Shown here piece by piece: positions 5,627 through 7,003 of a DNA stretch of 7,003 bases. The notes under the pieces were generated by a model. The model searched no databases and was not told the origin of the DNA. It worked only from the letters and a program-made list of their open reading frames with translations. Within the stretch, counting starts at the first letter, position 1, and each line of letters starts with the position of its first letter. The translations under genes were made by a program, and so were the position numbers. The stretch spans positions 1 through 7,003 of the forward strand of contig JADGQE010000215.1 in the NCBI GenBank assembly GCA_017882055.1, in the 5' to 3' direction. This DNA is from Thermoflexales bacterium. Its GTDB lineage: Bacteria; Chloroflexota; Anaerolineae; Fen-1058.

Positions 5627-6523
5627 ATGAATAAAGGTCGCATCCTGGTTGTCGAAGACGATGGTGACATCTCCAACATGCTGAAGATTTACTTCACGGC
5701 GCAGGGCTATGAAGTGATTGTGGCCGCCAAAGGCAACGACGCGTTGGAGCGTACGCGCAAGCAGCTGCCCAGCGTGATCGTGTTGGACATCATGCTGCCT
5801 GACATCGACGGCTACGAAGTCTGCACGCGCCTGCGCAAGACGCTGCGGACCAGTCACGTGCCGATCATCTTCCTCACCCAGAAGGATGAGCGCAGCGATC
5901 GGATTGCCGGGCTGGAGTTGGGCGCCGACGACTACATCACCAAGCCGTTCGACATCGAGGAACTGCGGCTGCGCGTCGAAGGCGCGATGCGCCGCGCCAA
6001 ACACGAGAACCTGACCAATCCGACGACGGGTTTGCCCAGCAGCAACTTGATCGAAGAGCAGCTGCGCGGCTTGATGCGGCGCACCGGCTGGGGGCTGCTC
6101 TATATCGGGTTGACCGACATCGATGCGTTTATAGACGTGTATGGTTTTGTCGCCGGCGACGAGGTGCTGCGTTTTACGGCGCTGCTGCTGAGCGAAGCCG
6201 ACGACAAACTGGGCGGGTCGGATGATTTCATCGGCCATATCGGCGGCGATGATTTTATTATGATTATGGCCGCCGATAAAACGGCGGCGATGGCCGAGGC
6301 GGTCACGAAGCGCTTCAAGCAGGAGATTGCGGCGCATTACTCGTTCAAAGATCGTGAGCGCGGCTATATCGTGACCAAAGATGCCGATGGCCAGGAACGC
6401 CAGGCCCCGTTGATGAAGATGGCGGTCGGCGTGATCCAGGCGCAGAACCAGGACTTCACCGATATTCGCGAGATTACCGAAGTGGCCGCCGAAGCGCGAC
6501 GGCGGGTGGCAACCGGCGCCTGA
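5627..6523 (+). CDS. Response regulator with degenerate GGDEF domain
   Basis: A 298-residue protein with two domains. The receiver domain (about 5-122) has the acidic pair Asp11-Asp12, phospho-acceptor Asp54 in 'IVLDIMLPD', Thr84 and Lys106 in 'YITKPF', so it should accept phosphate. The second domain (about 128-296) is GGDEF-like: 'LTNPTTGLPSSNLIEEQL' (129-146) is the lead-in and GGDDF (206-210) replaces GG(D/E)EF. The metal-binding aspartate expected near residue 161 is a glycine ('YIGLTDIDAF'), and the inhibitory-site arginine expected at about 197 is absent. It is therefore probably not an active diguanylate cyclase; it could bind a nucleotide or another partner as an effector. There is no DNA-binding domain. 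The start is well supported by GAGGTGA (5617-5623), three bases before ATG. A membrane sensor gene starts about 20 bases downstream and is the likely partner. Confidence 0.85.
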   Translation: MNKGRILVVEDDGDISNMLKIYFTAQGYEVIVAAKGNDALERTRKQLPSVIVLDIMLPDIDGYEVCTRLRKTLRTSHVPIIFLTQKDERSDRIAGLELGADDYITKPFDIEELRLRVEGAMRRAKHENLTNPTTGLPSSNLIEEQLRGLMRRTGWGLLYIGLTDIDAFIDVYGFVAGDEVLRFTALLLSEADDKLGGSDDFIGHIGGDDFIMIMAADKTAAMAEAVTKRFKQEIAAHYSFKDRERGYIVTKDADGQERQAPLMKMAVGVIQAQNQDFTDIREITEVAAEARRRVATGA

Positions 6524-6543
6524 GATGAAAAGTGCAGGATGAT

Positions 6544-7003
6544 GTGAGAGTGGCTAGAGAAGATCGGACCCAATCACAACATTTATTTGGTCGTCTTGGT
6601 GTACGGTTGTGGGTGCCGTACGCCGTCGGTGTGATCGTACTGGTCGGCAGTGCGGTCGTCCTCGTGATCCTGAGTGCCACTCGTCAACCTGCCGGTGAAG
6701 TGTCTGGACAAATTAACACTTTCATCTTGGTGGGTGCAGGCCTTGTGTTGCTCTCGGCGATCTCGATCATCGTGATGGGCTTCTACATTGCCAGACGCGT
6801 CGTGCAGCCGATTGCCAAGCTGCGGCGCGGCGCCGCTGAATTGGCGGCCGGCGATCTCTCGCAGCGTATCACCGGCGTGCAGACCGGCGATGAACTTGAA
6901 TTCCTGGCTATCGAATTCAACGAGATGGCGGCTCGCTTGCAAGACGCGCAGCAGAACCTGTCGGAAGTGGCGCGTGAGCGCGAACAGCAATATGCCTTTG
7001 CTC
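6544..7003 (+). CDS. Membrane sensor protein with HAMP domain, 3' end outside window (possible histidine kinase)
   Basis: An open reading frame of 153 residues that runs off the window and has no ATG. GTG 6544 (AGGA at 6536-6539, four bases upstream) or GTG 6550 is the likely start; an in-frame stop at 6526-6528 bounds it upstream. There are two membrane segments, about 22-45 and 60-82, joined by a loop of only about 14 residues (46-59), so almost nothing is exposed outside the membrane. A HAMP domain (about 80-132) follows, with Pro89 in 'VVQPIAKLRRGAAELAAGDL' (86-105) and 'GDELEFLAIEFNEMAARL' (115-132), and then the start of a coiled coil (133-150). The output domain is missing. A histidine kinase is likely from its position beside the response regulator, but a cyclase or chemoreceptor cannot be excluded. 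Confidence 0.78.
   Translation, partial: MRVAREDRTQSQHLFGRLGVRLWVPYAVGVIVLVGSAVVLVILSATRQPAGEVSGQINTFILVGAGLVLLSAISIIVMGFYIARRVVQPIAKLRRGAAELAAGDLSQRITGVQTGDELEFLAIEFNEMAARLQDAQQNLSEVAREREQQYAFA

Noticed and set aside
5501..6337. A 278-residue minus-strand frame over the response regulator
   Set aside because: The plus-strand receiver and GGDEF-like motifs are unambiguous, and the reverse frame has no domain and no ribosome site of note.
1..7003. CRISPR array, tRNA, rRNA or insertion sequence
   Set aside because: I saw no regularly spaced repeats, no RNA gene signature, no transposase and no terminal inverted repeats; coding density is almost complete.

Overview
This window reads as one long, co-directional bacterial gene cluster. 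All eight genes lie on the + strand with gaps of only 6 to 55 bases. The DNA is moderately GC-rich, with a strong bias for codons ending in G or C. The mix of genes suggests a Chloroflexota-like (for example Anaerolineae-type) or related environmental bacterium: a PATAN/DUF4388 protein beside an MglA-type small GTPase, a V4R-domain protein, a cyanobacterial-type acyl-ACP reductase homologue, and a REC protein with a degenerate GGDEF domain. The taxon is inferred from gene content and is not proven.

Layout. Bases 1-198 are the control region. They hold a Fur-box-like inverted repeat (18-30) abutting a near-perfect sigma-70 promoter (TTGACT, 17 bases, TATAAT), then a leader of about 130 bases with a hairpin. 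Next come a DUF4388/PATAN protein (199-1017) and a small Ras/MglA-like GTPase (1065-1604), a likely polarity or signalling pair. A metabolic-looking block follows: an alpha/beta hydrolase (1655-2449), a cysteine-rich V4R-domain protein (2482-3135), a two-part protein with a C-terminal left-handed beta-helix of hexapeptide repeats (3142-4440), and a homologue of long-chain fatty acyl-ACP reductase that keeps the catalytic-type cysteine (4450-5571). The cluster ends with a response regulator carrying a degenerate GGDEF domain (5627-6523) and the start of a membrane HAMP sensor protein that runs off the window (6544-7003).

How they may work together. The four middle genes are packed tightly enough to be co-expressed. 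The acyl-ACP reductase homologue would make fatty aldehydes. The hexapeptide protein could be an acyl or sugar transferase, the hydrolase could cleave or transfer an acyl ester, and the V4R protein could bind a small hydrophobic ligand. The most interesting reading is a fatty-aldehyde or lipid-modification pathway, without the cyanobacterial alkane-forming partner in view, flanked by GTPase/PATAN and two-component signalling genes. That reading is inference; the individual family calls are much firmer than the pathway.
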